Of a stretch of DNA of 64,000 bases, positions 1 to 12,322 are shown piece after piece (within the stretch, counting starts at the first letter, position 1; each line of letters opens with the position of its first letter). Origin of the DNA: Stereocaulon alpinum (lineage: Eukaryota; Ascomycota; Lecanoromycetes; Lecanorales; Stereocaulaceae); assembly GCA_018257865.1 (NCBI GenBank), contig JAEUBA010000095.1:56429-120428 (forward strand). The letters are read 5' to 3'. The notes beneath the pieces were generated by a model. That model was not told the DNA's origin. It saw only the letters and a program-made list of their open reading frames with translations, and searched no databases. The position numbers and the translations under genes were made by a program.

Positions 1-473
1 CGGTGCCATACAGCACGCAAGAAGCATTGGACCGCTCGTCTGTGATTTATCCTCGTGTCTTTGATTCATTTGGAGCTCAACGGCCCATATATTGTGCAAA
101 TGTTACATGTATGTAGAGGCCCCAGAGCCAACGTCGCAGGTCCCACTTCCGGATCCTTCTCAGCTTCACTTGCACCATACTCCTCTACGTTGAGTTCGAT
201 ACATCATCCGCGAATACGAATTTCTACAAAAGAAAAAAGCACACAGCTCTAATCTGGTTGGAACGGAGGTGAATTATTGTGTACCTGTTTCCTATAAAGC
301 ATGAAGTGTTTCTCGCCTTACTATTGAATGAAGAAGCCAAGAACATCATTCGAAAATTCTGTCGTCATCTCACAAGGATCAGAACATTTCACGAGACCTT
401 CGTATACTTTGTGTCTCAATTTTAATCCCCGCACAGGGATTGTGGCCATTCTGTTAGGCTCATTTGGCTTTTA
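1..473. other. No gene recognised at left edge
   Basis: This interval lies downstream of the minus-strand secreted-protein gene. The only open frames are short and lack recognisable similarity or splice partners. It presumably holds the 3' untranslated region of the gene ending at 474. Confidence 0.4.
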
Positions 474-1231
474 CTACCCTTGAATGCTCAAACAGACGTT
501 ATCAAGCAACGGATTCGCCCCAACTATATCATTCTGCACTTGTGTAAGCGAAATGAACACTTCCTGAAGCCCCTTGAAGTTGTTCGGAAATGTTACAGTG
601 CCAAAGGTAGTAAGAGGAGTTCCGGGTCCCGGGTTTGTGTTTTGATTAGGATACTGATACTCGTAAGTGACGCTCGCGGCCCCTGAACGTTTGTTCCCCA
701 CGAACAGAACGGTGCAGCCGTTAGCATTGCTGGTGTATATTCCATTCGTGGAGAGACAGGCCAGACGTAGAGACTTGAGGGTGAATGTGTCCTTGGAGGA
801 CCCCGTGTTAATCTGCAGAGCAGGAGAGCCGCCGAAGTTGGCCCGGCTATTAGTACCAGAATTGATGATGTTGGGCTCAGACGGAATCACGAAGTATTTC
901 AATGCAGAGTTGTTCTGAGTTGCAACGACGAAGCCCTGGTAGAAGATGCCTGTAAACTGATACTTAGCAGAGCTTTTCCCTTGAGCGAAGGCATGGAGAT
1001 ATATACCTTTGTATGTCCCAACAGGATCTACTGAGGGATCGAAGCCTCCAGGATTTTCTGGGAGATCATCAAACTACCACCAGCACACTTAAGCAATGAC
1101 TGGAATCAAGCAGCAGTGCCACTCACCTTCGCGCAATAGCTCGACTTTGTGGCCGCAGCTGCCTCAGGGGCAGCTCCGAGGGCTCCAAGGGTGATTCGCA
1201 GTACGGCGAGCAGTGTCAAAAACCAAGCCAT
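474..1231 (-). CDS. Small secreted protein, function unknown (2 exons, 234 aa)
   Basis: The ATG at 1231 opens an N-terminus with a hydrophobic core (MAWFLTLLAVLRITLGALGA), a typical signal peptide with likely cleavage after an alanine near residues 20-21. Exon 1 is 1231-1127; a 53-nt intron (1126-1074, GTGAGT...GTAG) keeps phase 0; exon 2 is 1073-474. The mature part is rich in Gly, Asn, Thr and Ser with several aromatic residues (for example GIFYQGFVVATQ) and has few cysteines. I recognise no catalytic domain. It could be a cell-wall-associated or extracellular protein; effector-like status is only a size-based guess. The flanking 1.2 kb contains no other gene. Confidence 0.75.
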
Positions 1232-2500
1232 AGTCTTGATGCAGAATGTTGACCCCAAATATAGTTTCAAGAGACTTATTCGGGAAGTTTCAATAGGGGA
1301 ATGGAGGTTACAGTCGACTCAAGGAAAGTCCTTCGCTTTACCTGTATTTAACATCGCTGGACCATCTCGATGGATGGCTCGTATTCACCATCATATGCGA
1401 TGTCAGCACTGAACACTGAAATGCAAGCCTCACTCGGGCCAATACGCATCAATGTTAGCAGAAGTAGATCGCCGTCTTTCTCGTGTCAGTGCAAGTGGTG
1501 GAACGATGGTGGTCTCCTGTTGCGCCTCTACCTACTCATTTCCATATTTGTTCTATTTAAGCGAGAATGGACATCCCTTTCCTCGCTAAAGCTGCGTGAG
1601 CGGGTTGAAGTACGAGGTTTTCGTTAGCACTCGAGTTAGAAATGCAGCCTTGGTAAGCTCGAACCCGCCAACATGCAGGGGCATGTGCCCTAGTGACAAA
1701 TCGAGTCTCCTTGTGTAACGTCTCATGACTTGCACCTCAGTGAGCAGAATTAGAACACGGGCAGTGGTCGAGCAGAAACTGAGATCTTACGAGATTAGGC
1801 ATTTCACCTGCATATCAACCACGCGGGATCCGGTGTATACACGGGCTGATGTCGGATTGGATATCCTTGATGCCATTAGCTAACGGTCTCTCAAATCCCT
1901 CTCTAGTATTGGCGAGAGGGTGTCAAAAGATGTGGAGGGGTCATTCATATACTACGGTCTTGGCGTGTCGTTAACTCTAAGAGCTAGATGGTCTTGCTAG
2001 AAGCTGCATATACCCTCCCAATTCCCGTATTCTGGACATGGTGTCCAAATTTAGATTTGGAGAGTGATCTTGCTCTTGTTCAATTTCGTCATGACGAAAG
2101 TCAGTAATGCGAGAATGAGATGGTATCTCCTAGAAGTAAGACTGGAAGGGTTCACCACCCTGCCCGCTACTCTATAGCGTTGAAGCCCCAGGACTCATGA
2201 AGAGGACCCTAAGGCTGGTCACTTGGGCGGCGGAGATGGTCCCCGGAACTCGCCGTCCTCCCGGCTGAAGAGCGGCGTTCAGGGCTCTCTTCTAGGGTTC
2301 CCAGGCTTCGGTTTATGAGTGGCCAGGGCCGTGAACCCTTCTACAGTACCTACCCCGTTTTACGATAATCTTTCAAGCTTTACGGAAGCGGGGAAGGAGC
2401 AACAGTCCGATTCCAGCCCTAAGTTTATAACTTAGGGCTAGCAACACGACAACGCCGCTGACAGTGACCATCCTCGCCATCACCAACTCCCACCCTCAAA
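1232..2500. other. Intergenic, holds a candidate small inverted-repeat element
   Basis: No supported gene between the secreted-protein gene and COX16. Bases 2145-2341 are bounded by inverted copies of GAAGGGTTCAC and are described separately. The rest shows no coding frame or RNA gene I can support; the two flanking genes are divergently transcribed, so their promoters lie here. Confidence 0.5.
2145..2341. repeat. Candidate short terminal-inverted-repeat (MITE-like) element
   Basis: The left end GAAGGGTTCAC at 2145-2155 is matched in inverted orientation at 2331-2341. Similarity continues inward: on the left CCCTGCCCGCTACTC, on the right (reverse complement) CCCTGGCCACTC. The terminal 11 bases are identical to the ends of the clearer element at 42817-43118. 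I could not find a convincing target-site duplication, so it may be an old or partial copy. Confidence 0.4.
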
Positions 2501-2912
2501 ATGCCTTCCTTCCCCTCCAAAAAGTTCCGTTCCTCCTCCTACCAAAACACCATCGGCGCCTTCTACAGGCGCCACCTAAACCGTTACCCCTTCCTCCTCT
2601 TCGGGCTCCCCTTCATCGCAACAATGGTAGCCGGCTCATTCGTGCTCACGCCCGCAACGGCACTCAGATATGAAAGACATGACAGGAAAGTGAAGCAGTT
2701 GACGAAAGAGGAGGAGTTGGGGTTGGGGAAAGAGAGGAGGAGAGTGGATATTAATGAGGAGTATTATCGGTTGGCTGCTAAGGTGGGTTCAATTCATTCT
2801 TGGGGTGGAGGGTGTGGAAGGGGAGGGGAGGCTGACTGTGGGATAGGATTTGGATGATTGGGATAATAAGAGGGTTAAGAGGTTGCCGGGGGAGCATGAT
2901 GGTGTGATGTGA
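2501..2912 (+). CDS. COX16: Cytochrome c oxidase assembly protein COX16, mitochondrial (115 aa)
   Basis: Exon 1 is 2501-2782 and exon 2 is 2847-2912, joined across a 64-nt GTGGGT...ATAG intron in phase 0. The short second exon supplies the family-typical tail DDWDNKRVKRLPGE. A single membrane span lies at about residues 31-49 (FLLFGLPFIATMVAGSFVL), preceded by a basic N-terminus rich in Arg and Tyr, followed by the conserved RYE and EEEL stretches. COX16 is a small inner-membrane protein needed for cytochrome oxidase assembly. Length is normal for the family (roughly 105-140 aa). Reading straight through exon 1 without splicing gives a non-conserved glycine-rich tail, which is why the intron is preferred. 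Confidence 0.9.
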
Positions 2913-3501
2913 GAGCAGCTAGTGGAGATGGTTGTGAGAGTCTGAGATGACCGTGATGAACGCAACCTGTCTTCGGATATACACCCTTTGATTTGCTATC
3001 GGCAACGGACGTCATCGGTGAATCAGCGCTGTTGGCTAGTGATGAGCTGAATACATAGCTGCTGTGCCGGCCAGGGTCCTCTGGCGCACCTCTTCGCCAC
3101 TCCTCAACTATCAGTAAAACTGGCCTAGGAAGTTCGATCGGTGCTATTCAGGACTACGTCGCAACGTCAACGAGCAGGAAACAAGTATATATCAGCATGA
3201 CCATACGATATGATGGGAATAGTCCTATGCCCGTATAGGGTGCTCTTGAAGGATATTCAACACTCTGAGACTGGACCTATACTCTTCTGCCCCTTCACGA
3301 AGTCAAGGCCACCATCGACTATCAACCATCGAACGCTAACTATGCACATGCATCATTCATTCATGCCCAATCCACCCGACCAGCGTACCCATTAAGTCTA
3401 AACAGCTCTAGTACTCTTTTTGCACGCCTTGGGGTACTGTGATATCAATGCCGCAACTCCACGATTAAGATCATCAAAAAGAGGAGACGAGAAATAGATG
3501 T
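2913..3501. other. Intergenic, COX16 / importin 3' ends converge here
   Basis: The interval holds the two 3' untranslated regions. I see no RNA gene, repeat or convincing frame. Confidence 0.5.
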
Positions 3502-6500
3502 TCAGTGACCAGCTCCGTTGGTCTGGTTTTGCGCGGCCGTCGCAGCTGCGACAGCTTGAGCTGCAATAACGTTGGCGTCAGCTTGTACGATGACAGCTTG
3601 GACGATTTGCTGTTCGTCTGGGTTAAGGATCTTCGTAAGGTTCTGGTAAAGCAGGGGCTGTTCCTGCTGAAGTTCTGAAGCGCTTTTGTCAGCAGAAGCG
3701 CGAAAATAGACGAGCATTATTCAACGTACTCAACAATGTCTCCTTGAACAATCCATAGGGCTCAACTTTATCGAGAGGAGTTTCCATCAAGCTCTCCTCT
3801 TCTAGTTCGTCATCGGAGTCGTCTTGTCCAGCGGCGAATTTTTCCGACTGTTTCTGACATCAGCCTGCTGGAACAGAAGGTTTTTGTAGTTGACTCACCT
3901 CTTCTTTGAGGAACTCTAGGTAAGCGGCGCTTTCATCCTTGACATCCTCGGCATCTTCGCCTTCATTCGCCCATGCCGTTTCGCCATCCCACTCATCAAC
4001 TTCTTCTTCGTCATCGTCATCATCATCGTTGAGAGTGAAGTCACTTTCTTTTGTGAACTCTTCACGGTCTTAACGATATTAGCCAATTCTGCATTAAGAT
4101 AGAATTCGATGTTTGACTCACGTTTCAGTGCTGCTGGCAGTGTCTGGAAAAGCCTGACAACACCCTGCAGCAATCTTGGCCATCCTTGTTGTACGCTGGT
4201 AGGAACCTCGTTGGCATTCAGAGTTAGCAGAGCACTGATAGCACAAATTGACAGTTTCTTATCATGGACTCGCGTGAAGCTCTCGATGTTCGAGAACCAC
4301 GAGCTGAAGAATTTGTTGGTCCACCCATTGGACTCCAGGATTTGTAGCGCGATTAGTGGGTTGTAGTAGATAGCATTGATGATCATTTCCATAAGGTGTA
4401 TCCGGTAGGCTTTGACCTTGAGCTCGCTGCTAGCAAGCACCCTCATGGCTAGTTCCACGAATGTAGGAATCCATCTGTCGATATGTCCTCGGAGGTTTAG
4501 CATCATCGTTTCTGAGAGCTTGCAGCCGCATATTCGATCCATGCCTCCAACCTTCTCGTCGTGGAATATGTCTGATACCATACCAACAAGCGCTTCGATA
4601 TACGCAGGATTCTGTACCATTGTCTCCGCGCCATACATGATGAAATTGTCTAGTGCTGGAAGCATGTCTTCTAGATACAATTCTGCACCTGATTTAAAAG
4701 TCTTGTGCATAAGCACAAATGCTTGCCACATCGTTGGGGACACTGTTTTGGCCGAGAAGGTGCAGCTGTCTATTATCTCGAAGACCTCATTGTACAAGTC
4801 GTAGAGTTTATTCTCCAGGGTGATTTGAATGACTGGCATGAGGATGGTCTCGAGATGTGATAGGACATCAGGTGTAGCTTCTAATGTGAGTATTAGGGTG
4901 CCGATGGTTTGAAGTACGCCGAGTGCCGTGATGCTTTTGTCGTCCAAGAAATCCCCATACGTCTCATCCTCCTCTACTTTCTGACTTTGTCGGTCCACTA
5001 ATTCGCGCACGATTCGAAGGTAAGTGTCTCGTAACTGTTCGCTTAGAGCCACTGCGAAGGGAGTGAGCTCAGCGGCAAACTCCTCGACGAAGTCTTCCAT
5101 GACGTTAGCCAATGCATCTACATCAACCTCATTGGCCAACTTGAGTAGTTGCTGCATTATTTGCGGGATATTCTGCTGCATCGAAGCTCGGATGACTTCG
5201 TGGCGAATCAAAGGCTGAAGAGCGAGAGCTGCCTCCACACGTACAGGAAGTGCAGGATCAGCCATCGACTCAAGAATGTTGCGGTAGATATGAAGCACAT
5301 TGCTCTGTTCTTTGAATTCGAGCTGCTCGAATTTGCCCAACGTATCACAAGCTCGGGCTCGCAGGAAGCCATGCGGACTCCGAAACTCTGGGAAGACGTG
5401 TCTTACGAAGAAGTACTCCACTTGATCGGCTATTGGGCTCTTCTTGCCAAGGATGACTGAAGCCAATGTTCCAATCATGCGCAGTGCACCTTCTTTCTCG
5501 CGGGGATTCTTTTGGTCATCTGGGGCAGCTTCATACTTGTTAACGATACCATTGACAAAATTGAGTATTGTGAAAGTCTGCTTCTTGCGGCTCTTCGTCA
5601 AAGAAACGAGAAAGTTCGTGGCGGCTACATCCGGCGCTGAAACCTCCTCATAGAAGTTCAGTTTCCGATGCAAATATTCTGACGGGTCGGAATCGAATAG
5701 CTCAATATCCTCGTCAGATTGGCAAAGTATAGGAAACAGTACGTGAGAAATGAGAGTGTCCATGTGTGGTTTGAGGTGGTTCCACATAGATTTTGGCTTT
5801 ACGCATTCGTCGAGGAAGCTTAGCGAGTAGGACAATGATGGCTTACTGAGCCATGCTGTTTTTGACACCCATTTCTCGATTTGTTGCAAGTAGCCTTTGA
5901 GGATCTCCGGGGCAAAGTTTACAAGGAAGGATTTGGCGAACTCCGCCATTTCTGGAGTTGTATTCTTCTGGTTTGTGCTGGGGCTTCCGTATCTTCTCAT
6001 AGTTCAGTAAATGCTTGCTTGTCAAGCTCAGAGGTTGCAATTGTATAACATACCGCACGAATAGTCGGTTCAGATTTGCGTATGCCCACTTCTTTGACTT
6101 CCAGAAGTGATTTCTTTCCCGCTCATCGAAGTCATCATCAAGGGCGTGTTTTGGAGCGTCTTTGCCGACGATAGTGAGAAATAACGTGCACCAACCAACC
6201 ATCTGGTCTTGACTCATGAGGTGGGGAGGTAGGTCGAACTAGCAGTATGTTAGCATACCAGCCTCCCTAAAGGCAGTAGGGATGACCCACGTAGATAGCA
6301 TGCTTGTAGGTCTTCATAATGATATGTACCATCTCCCATGCTTCTGGACTTATGTCTTGCACTAGCCGTGTTGCAATGCCTAACAGCTGCGGAAACGATG
6401 CCTCCACGATGCGGTTGAAGTCATCCCTGGTCTCTCCACCTTTGAATCTGTACATCCGACATATTGCAAGCATGCAATTCAGTCCAGCATGGACAGAATT

Positions 6501-6920
6501 GGCATCGTTTGTATTGAGTAGTTGCAGGGTTAGATCTAGGAAGTTGGGCCATTTTTCAGGGAAGTCGTAGGACAATACTTTTTGTAGCACGGGTATGAGT
6601 TGGGCGCGGATTTGTTGCTGCGAAGAGGCTAATATAGGTAGGAGGCGATTCCGTAGGTCAACTTTCTCTTCATCTGATATTCCCTTGACAGCGGTATTGT
6701 CTTCGTTGGGTTGCCATGCTCTATTGACTCGATTTTTGAGGTACACAACAGAGGAAAGCCGTATGCTACTGTCCAGCTCAGCCTGCAATATGTCAAGTAG
6801 GGCGTTGGTGAATCCTGGTTGTTCTTCTGCAAACTTTAAGTCAAGCTCGGCTTGACGCCTGACATCAGCATTAGGATCAACAGTCGATTGTATTCGATTT
6901 CGAAGGGCTGCGGCGTCCAT
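3502..6920 (-). CDS. SXM1: Importin-beta family nuclear transport receptor (Nmd5/Sxm1, importin-7/8 type; 1051 aa)
   Basis: Six exons in consistent phase: 6920-6291, 6238-6054, 5995-4122, 4068-3899, 3853-3730 and 3674-3502. The N-terminus carries the importin-beta N-terminal (IBN) domain at about residues 22-100 (AELDLKFAEEQPGF..., VVYLKNRV), followed by HEAT-type helices through the long third exon. Exons 4 and 5 encode the acidic patch and the ETPLDKVEPYGLF motif typical of importin-7/8, then AAYLEFLKEE. Length agrees with yeast Nmd5 and human IPO7 (about 1040 aa). These receptors bind RanGTP and carry ribosomal proteins, histones and other cargo into the nucleus. Sxm1 and Nmd5 are duplicate paralogues in budding yeast, so a single filamentous-fungal gene corresponds to both. 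Unspliced reading of the 3' part would give a false Met/Lys-rich tail. Confidence 0.92.
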
Positions 6921-7684
6921 TGTTGGTAAGTTGTGATGGCCGCAAGCCCGGGTGAGAGAGGGGTGAAGTGGGAACGCTCGAGGTTGAGGGGAGTTCGAAA
7001 TGGGACGCGCCCAGCTTGAATGGTCGTAGTGTAAAGATCAGTCAGGGCCAGCCGAAGCTATACCAAAGGTGATTCAATATTTACTTGAAGATTACCTAGT
7101 ACGGCAAGGACGCTCGCGGTGGTAAGAATAAGTGGAAACCGCCCCGCTAATCTGCCGGTGCCAGGGTGAGCAGGGGTACTAGCCCACCCGGAACTACCTT
7201 AGAAATACACAACTTTTGAAAATCCTACCATACCATACGACGAAACAACGGCCGAATCCTATGGAAGGTATTTCGTCATAATGTTATGGAACTCTCCCGG
7301 CTGAGCGGCTTGGTCTATATCATCGAGAAAGCAAGTGCGATGACCGGAGTTCTATCCCGTACAGGACACCGCTCCATCTTTACCATTAAATATCACTACC
7401 ACTAGGGACGCACGCAAGAAATGGCATCTTAAGATTACTCGTCCAGAAGGCGTTCCTGCATCTCCACGAGCGGCAAGCTAGCCACGTGTTGCAAACCTTG
7501 CTGCCACGGTAGTGGCTTGCACTTCGAACAGGGATCAGATTTCAATTATTCAGCACCTGAGAACTTACAATGTTCCGTATTGATGGCTTCTCGTGCCCAA
7601 TAGGGCTTGGTACATTTGTTTCTAAGGTCTTGATGTGTCGCCATGCCTAATTCAAGCTCCTTCATCCCAGAGATGGCTGAGCTT
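6921..7684. other. Intergenic between importin and SKI2
   Basis: Both neighbours are on the minus strand, so this contains the importin promoter and the SKI2 3' untranslated region. No gene, tRNA or repeat recognised. Confidence 0.5.
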
Positions 7685-10600
7685 CTACATGTACAGCGAA
7701 GCAACAGCCGTGATATCTCTCTTGATCAATTCCTGCGCTGTCTGCATCTTCGTGAAGAGCTCAGGATCTCCAATGATCCTCGCTGCATTCTTAACCTCCC
7801 TGCACGTCTCATCCAGTCTAGTGATGACACGAACGATTGTCCCCTCCAACACGTCCGTAAGATCGGTAATGCGATTGAATGACATGCCTCTAGCCCACTC
7901 ATAGACAACCTCGACAAGACCAAAGCGTGGTCGACTTGCAAAGTCATTCGAGTCGTCGCTAGAAAGGATGACTTGGTATTGTGTTTGAAAGGCGTTGACT
8001 TTCTCGGAAATGGCGATGATGGTTTCTTTTCCGGTCTCCAGATGAGGCGTAAGGGTGGGCACAGCCTCTGTCTTCTCTTGGAAGACAAAGGCTGAGAGCA
8101 GAGCCACTATCTCTTCCGGTTCGAAATCTGCTAGTACATTCTCAAGGATCAGCTCGGTAAGGACAAGTTCATCCGCAGAATGTATCTACGACATCTATGT
8201 CAATCCCTTTTGCTGAGCTGGTCAATGGAGCTGACTTACTTCGCATGCTACCTTGCCTTTGAGCTCGACCCGAGAATTTTGGTCGATGAAGCCCAGATCT
8301 TTCAGAACATCTATCCGCTGTTCATAGTCCGGAAGGAGTTGCAAGTTCTGATCTGACATGAGCTGCCTGAGTTGAATGATGCTCTCTTGGATGAGCCACT
8401 CATCATGGCGCATAGAGAACTACCATCGATTAGCTTTACAATACATCAGGACGCTCGTTGTCACTTACGTGTTTGACAAAATCTGGGCACTGAACGCAAT
8501 GACATTGCTGCACTTTGACCGCCTCTTGCTTGCGACGTTCCAACAAATCTCGTGTTGTAAGCTCCTTAATACGGTTCCAGTCCATTTCATTCCATTGGGG
8601 CTGATCCCATGACCTGCAGACGTTGGCGATCTCTCCTTCTGGCAACTTTGCCTGTTCTTCATGGTGCTTTAGTAGGTCATCGAGCCGAATCTGAGCAAGA
8701 CGGTCAATACCTTTCTTGATATGCAACAACCATATAGGTCTCCTAACCTTGACAATTGTGTCGGTGACCGCATCCACGTCTCCCAGTGGGATTTTGAGGA
8801 CCTTGAGTTCCATCTCAGCAACCTCCGTGGGCAGCTTCGCAAAGAATTCACGGAATTTGGGAAGGTAGGGCAGCAGATCGCTTGGATGACGTGTTGGGTT
8901 TTTGGCACCTAGAGAAAGTAGCTCGACAGTCGGAGCTTGACCTCTGCTAACACCCTCGCGTATGAGAATGCCTGCTGTACGAATACCGTCCTGAGCCGAA
9001 CGTTAGCGTTATAGGCCGTTCGAGGGAGGAAATCGCTACCTTTCGAAATACAACCAATCTCTTTACTGAGAACATGCGCTTGCCAAGTGGGGAAGCCACG
9101 AGCCCCAAGTGTAGGTCGGCCGTAGCTGCTTGGAATGCCATCGCTGCTGCATGACACTCGTTTAGATCGATATTGCATATATCACAGGGCTCGCGTTTGA
9201 TCTTTGCCAAATCCGACTCGGAGAGTTTGACTTGCTTCTCCTGCTCTGGAAGCAGCGCTTGGGTTGCGTTCTCACTGAAACTTCTCTTGATCATCTCCTC
9301 AATCTTCAATGCCTCGACCCGTAATAGATTGAGGATCATGTTGTAAGTCAGACGGAACTGCGAGCGTAGTTTCGTTGGATCTCCTAGAATCATCTGCTTC
9401 AAGGTACCAGCTGGCGGAGCCTCGTCACTGTTTGAATTCACGATTATGACGCTACCAACAAGATCGATTCCACGCCGACCCGCTCTGCCTGCCATCTGGG
9501 TGTATTCGCCAGGCAGCAGATCCCTGAAAGCTCGTCCGTCGTGTTTCCGGAAGCCTGAGAACACAACGGTACGAGTTGGCAGATTTAGTCCCATGGCGAA
9601 GGTCTCGGTTGCAAAAAGAACTTTTACAAGTGTCCTCGCGAAAAGGATCTCGACCACTTCCTTGACGATTGGCAAAAGGCCACCATGATGCACTGCGATA
9701 CCTCGACTAAGCAGCTCTCGTAACCTCCTGATCTGAGGTAACATTCTATCCTCTGGCTTGAGCCGAGCAATCGAACGCTCAATGATCATATGGATAGCAC
9801 TCTTCTCAGTTACTGTGCAGAAGTCTAGGTTTGATAGAGCATTAGCGTTCTCTTCGCATCTTTTCTTTGAGAAGACGAAGATACAGGCAGGGAGAAGATC
9901 CTGTTTCTTCAATTGTTGGACCAAGTGAACCCATATATTCCTGTCTTGGGCTGCGCTCGTCCGGCCACCTCCGCGTCCAGTTCTGGCAATATTACCTTGA
10001 CCTCGCTGAGGCTGCCCTCTCGCTCGCTGCTGAGGGCCCCCTCGCTGCTGGCCACCACGCTGAGGCTGACCTCCTCGTACTCCAGGCCCACCACGCTGAT
10101 TTGCTATCCCGTTAGCCTGAGCTGCCGGCTGTGCCTTGTCTTTCCCTGACATTGCGGCATTTGCTTCCTTCCAACCCTTCTCCAGGAACTTCTTTTCTGA
10201 GTCGACAATCTTATGCATGGCCTTGCCAGCCCACAAATAGTGCTCCAACGGCACCGGTCGTTTTGGCGTTGAAATAACGTAAATATCTTGTTTCTTGGTT
10301 CTCCCTACCCAAGAAGCGAACTCATAGGTGTTTGGGACCGTTGCAGACAGCAGAATGAGCGTGACATGTGCCGGCAACATGATGATGACCTCTTCCCATA
10401 CAACACCTCGCTCCAAGTCGTTCACGTAATGGACCTCGTCAAAGATGACAAACTCGACATCTCTCAAGAGATCCGCTCCTCTGTAAAGCATGCTTCGCAG
10501 TATCTCCGTAGTCATAATTAAGCAGCTGGCCTCCGCATTGATCTGGACATCACCTGTCAGGATACCGACATCCGTAAACTCAAGCCTAAAGTCTCGGAAC

Positions 10601-11793
10601 TTTTGATTGCTCAAAGCCTTGATTGGAGAGGTGTAGATAGCTTTGGTCATGTGCTGGGCTGCCAATGCTATCGCGTATTCGGCAACGACAGTCTTACCAG
10701 CGGAAGTATGAGCTGCAACGAAAACCGAGTCACCATTCTCAAGATGATAGACAGCCTCTTTCTGGAATGTATCAAGCTCAAAAGGCCAGGTCCTTGCCAT
10801 GGCTGGAACCAGCTCTCGGAAGTTAGTTATTTCTCTTCTGACGTCAACCATGTGGGCCCATTCTCTGCCTCCCCTCTTGGTGGTAGATGCTGCTAATATG
10901 CCATGAGGCTCTAGTGCAGGAAATTCTACAGGCAATAAGGAGTCAATGTCTTCCTCTTCCTCTTCCTCTTCCTCTTCCTCTTCCTCTTCCTCTTCCTCTT
11001 CCTCTTCCTCTTCCTCTTCCTCTTCAGATGAGGCGTCGTCAGCAGGCTCGTGCTCATTCAAAGCAACACCATTAGCTCCGCTTTCTCCTTCATCATCTGA
11101 GGTGGATTGCTCATCAGGGTCGGTTCCGAGAGTGTCCTCCACCTGCTTGGCCGTGTCTTCGTCGACTTTCGCTTTGACCTTGTTGAAATCAAGTCCTCTT
11201 TCAAAGCCGGGGGCTATCTCGAGCAGGCCGCCACCTGATCCGAAATCAATTACTCGGTCCAGCTTGCTACCCTTGGACCTTTTCTTCTCCTGCTCATCCT
11301 GAATGGCTTGATCTTCGAGCGCCGCTATAGCGGTGATGCCATCAAGTCCTCCAGGTGCAAAAGGAAAAAACCCAGCAGCTCCACGGACAAAGTCGGCACG
11401 ATTAGCAGGCTTCCTCAGCAACGAAGTGGAGTTCTTAGCGGTAGCGCTGTTTGCTGGCACGGTAACTTCCTTGTAGCCAGTGACTTTACCTTCTAGACCC
11501 TCTCTGATGAAGCGAGTGACGGTCCTAGTCTGAGTTGGTGCAAGCTCATAGATCCCTCTGTAGTCCGTAGCAATGTCCCATCGCTGTTGCAGCTTATTAA
11601 GCCACTCGGGCCCAAAATATGGTGGAGGGGTTAGGAATGCTTCTTCAAGCTCTTTCTTTAGAGTGTCAGGATCCCGTTCGACTCTCTTCCTGGGCATCTG
11701 CTGGCCAAGTCTATCGTCGATGCAGTCATCTTGGTCTGAGTCACCAGTGTCTAGGTGGAGTCTCTCGACTGCGCGTAGAAGCTCCGAAGACAT
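7685..11793 (-). CDS. SKI2: Ski2-type superfamily 2 RNA helicase (SKI complex; 1318 aa)
   Basis: Exons 11793-9040, 8990-8469, 8419-8240 and 8185-7685 join in phase 0 across 49-54-nt introns. The DExH core shows Walker A (HTSAGKT, about residue 360), the DEVH box (about residue 454), SAT, and the C-terminal QMAGRAGRRG motif. The C-terminal exons supply the Ski2/Mtr4 helical domain (TDLTDVLEGTIVR, RRLDE-like region). Ski2, with Ski3 and Ski8, threads cytoplasmic mRNA into the exosome for 3'-5' decay and non-stop decay. The RG/GQ-rich stretch between the two RecA lobes sits at the site of the Ski2-specific insertion. An acidic tract of 25 consecutive glutamates precedes the helicase core. The acceptor of intron 1 (GCTCAG, 8991) was chosen because it alone preserves frame and gives DGIRTAGILIREG. 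Confidence 0.95.
10951..11025. repeat. (TTCCTC)n hexanucleotide microsatellite inside SKI2
   Basis: Twelve and a half uninterrupted TTCCTC units on the plus strand encode 25 consecutive Glu (alternating GAA and GAG codons) on the coding strand. The unit length is a multiple of three, so unit gain or loss would keep the SKI2 frame. Confidence 0.95.
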
Positions 11794-12322
11794 CTATGAA
11801 AGCTTTCTACTTGAATGAGGTATCGAATATAGACATTACTTGGTCCGAGAACTTTACCCAGAGGATGATAGTAAAGACGGACTACGACGATCTCAGAGTG
11901 TTCATTTCTTTGTTCCGCTCACGAGTAGCGCGCTTTTGCCATCAAAAAGTAGTGGAATGGAAAGAACTACGAAGGCAACAACTTACTTATCATTAGCGTT
12001 GATGAACATACATTCGGCTTGTCCATGCAAATTAACAGCGTCAGCCCGAACACGCGTTCGCCTGCCCAGTGCTCTAGTATGTCAACACCTGTTCAATGTC
12101 AACGGGCAAGGCTTCTAAAACAGAGAAGATGCTCTTGCACCGGCCTGATTCCCTCCTCTAGAACAATTCCCTAGTTATCAAGTACAAGGCGCTCATGGCT
12201 TGGGAGTGTCGTTTGCCTGAACGATCCACTTCATGCATACACGAGTCATTCCCATAATTCCCGAGACTCCCACAACGCCTCGCTAGATGTCGACTATTCA
12301 AGGAACCCCCAAAATGCATGGT
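11794..12322. other. Intergenic between SKI2 and CSM3
   Basis: This is the presumed SKI2 promoter plus the CSM3 3' untranslated region. Small open frames here have no splice partners or recognisable products. Confidence 0.45.

Noticed and set aside
10887..11302. Plus-strand Ser-rich and Leu/Pro-repeat open frames across the SKI2 acidic tract
   Set aside because: They are antisense shadows of the (TTCCTC)n repeat inside the SKI2 coding sequence.
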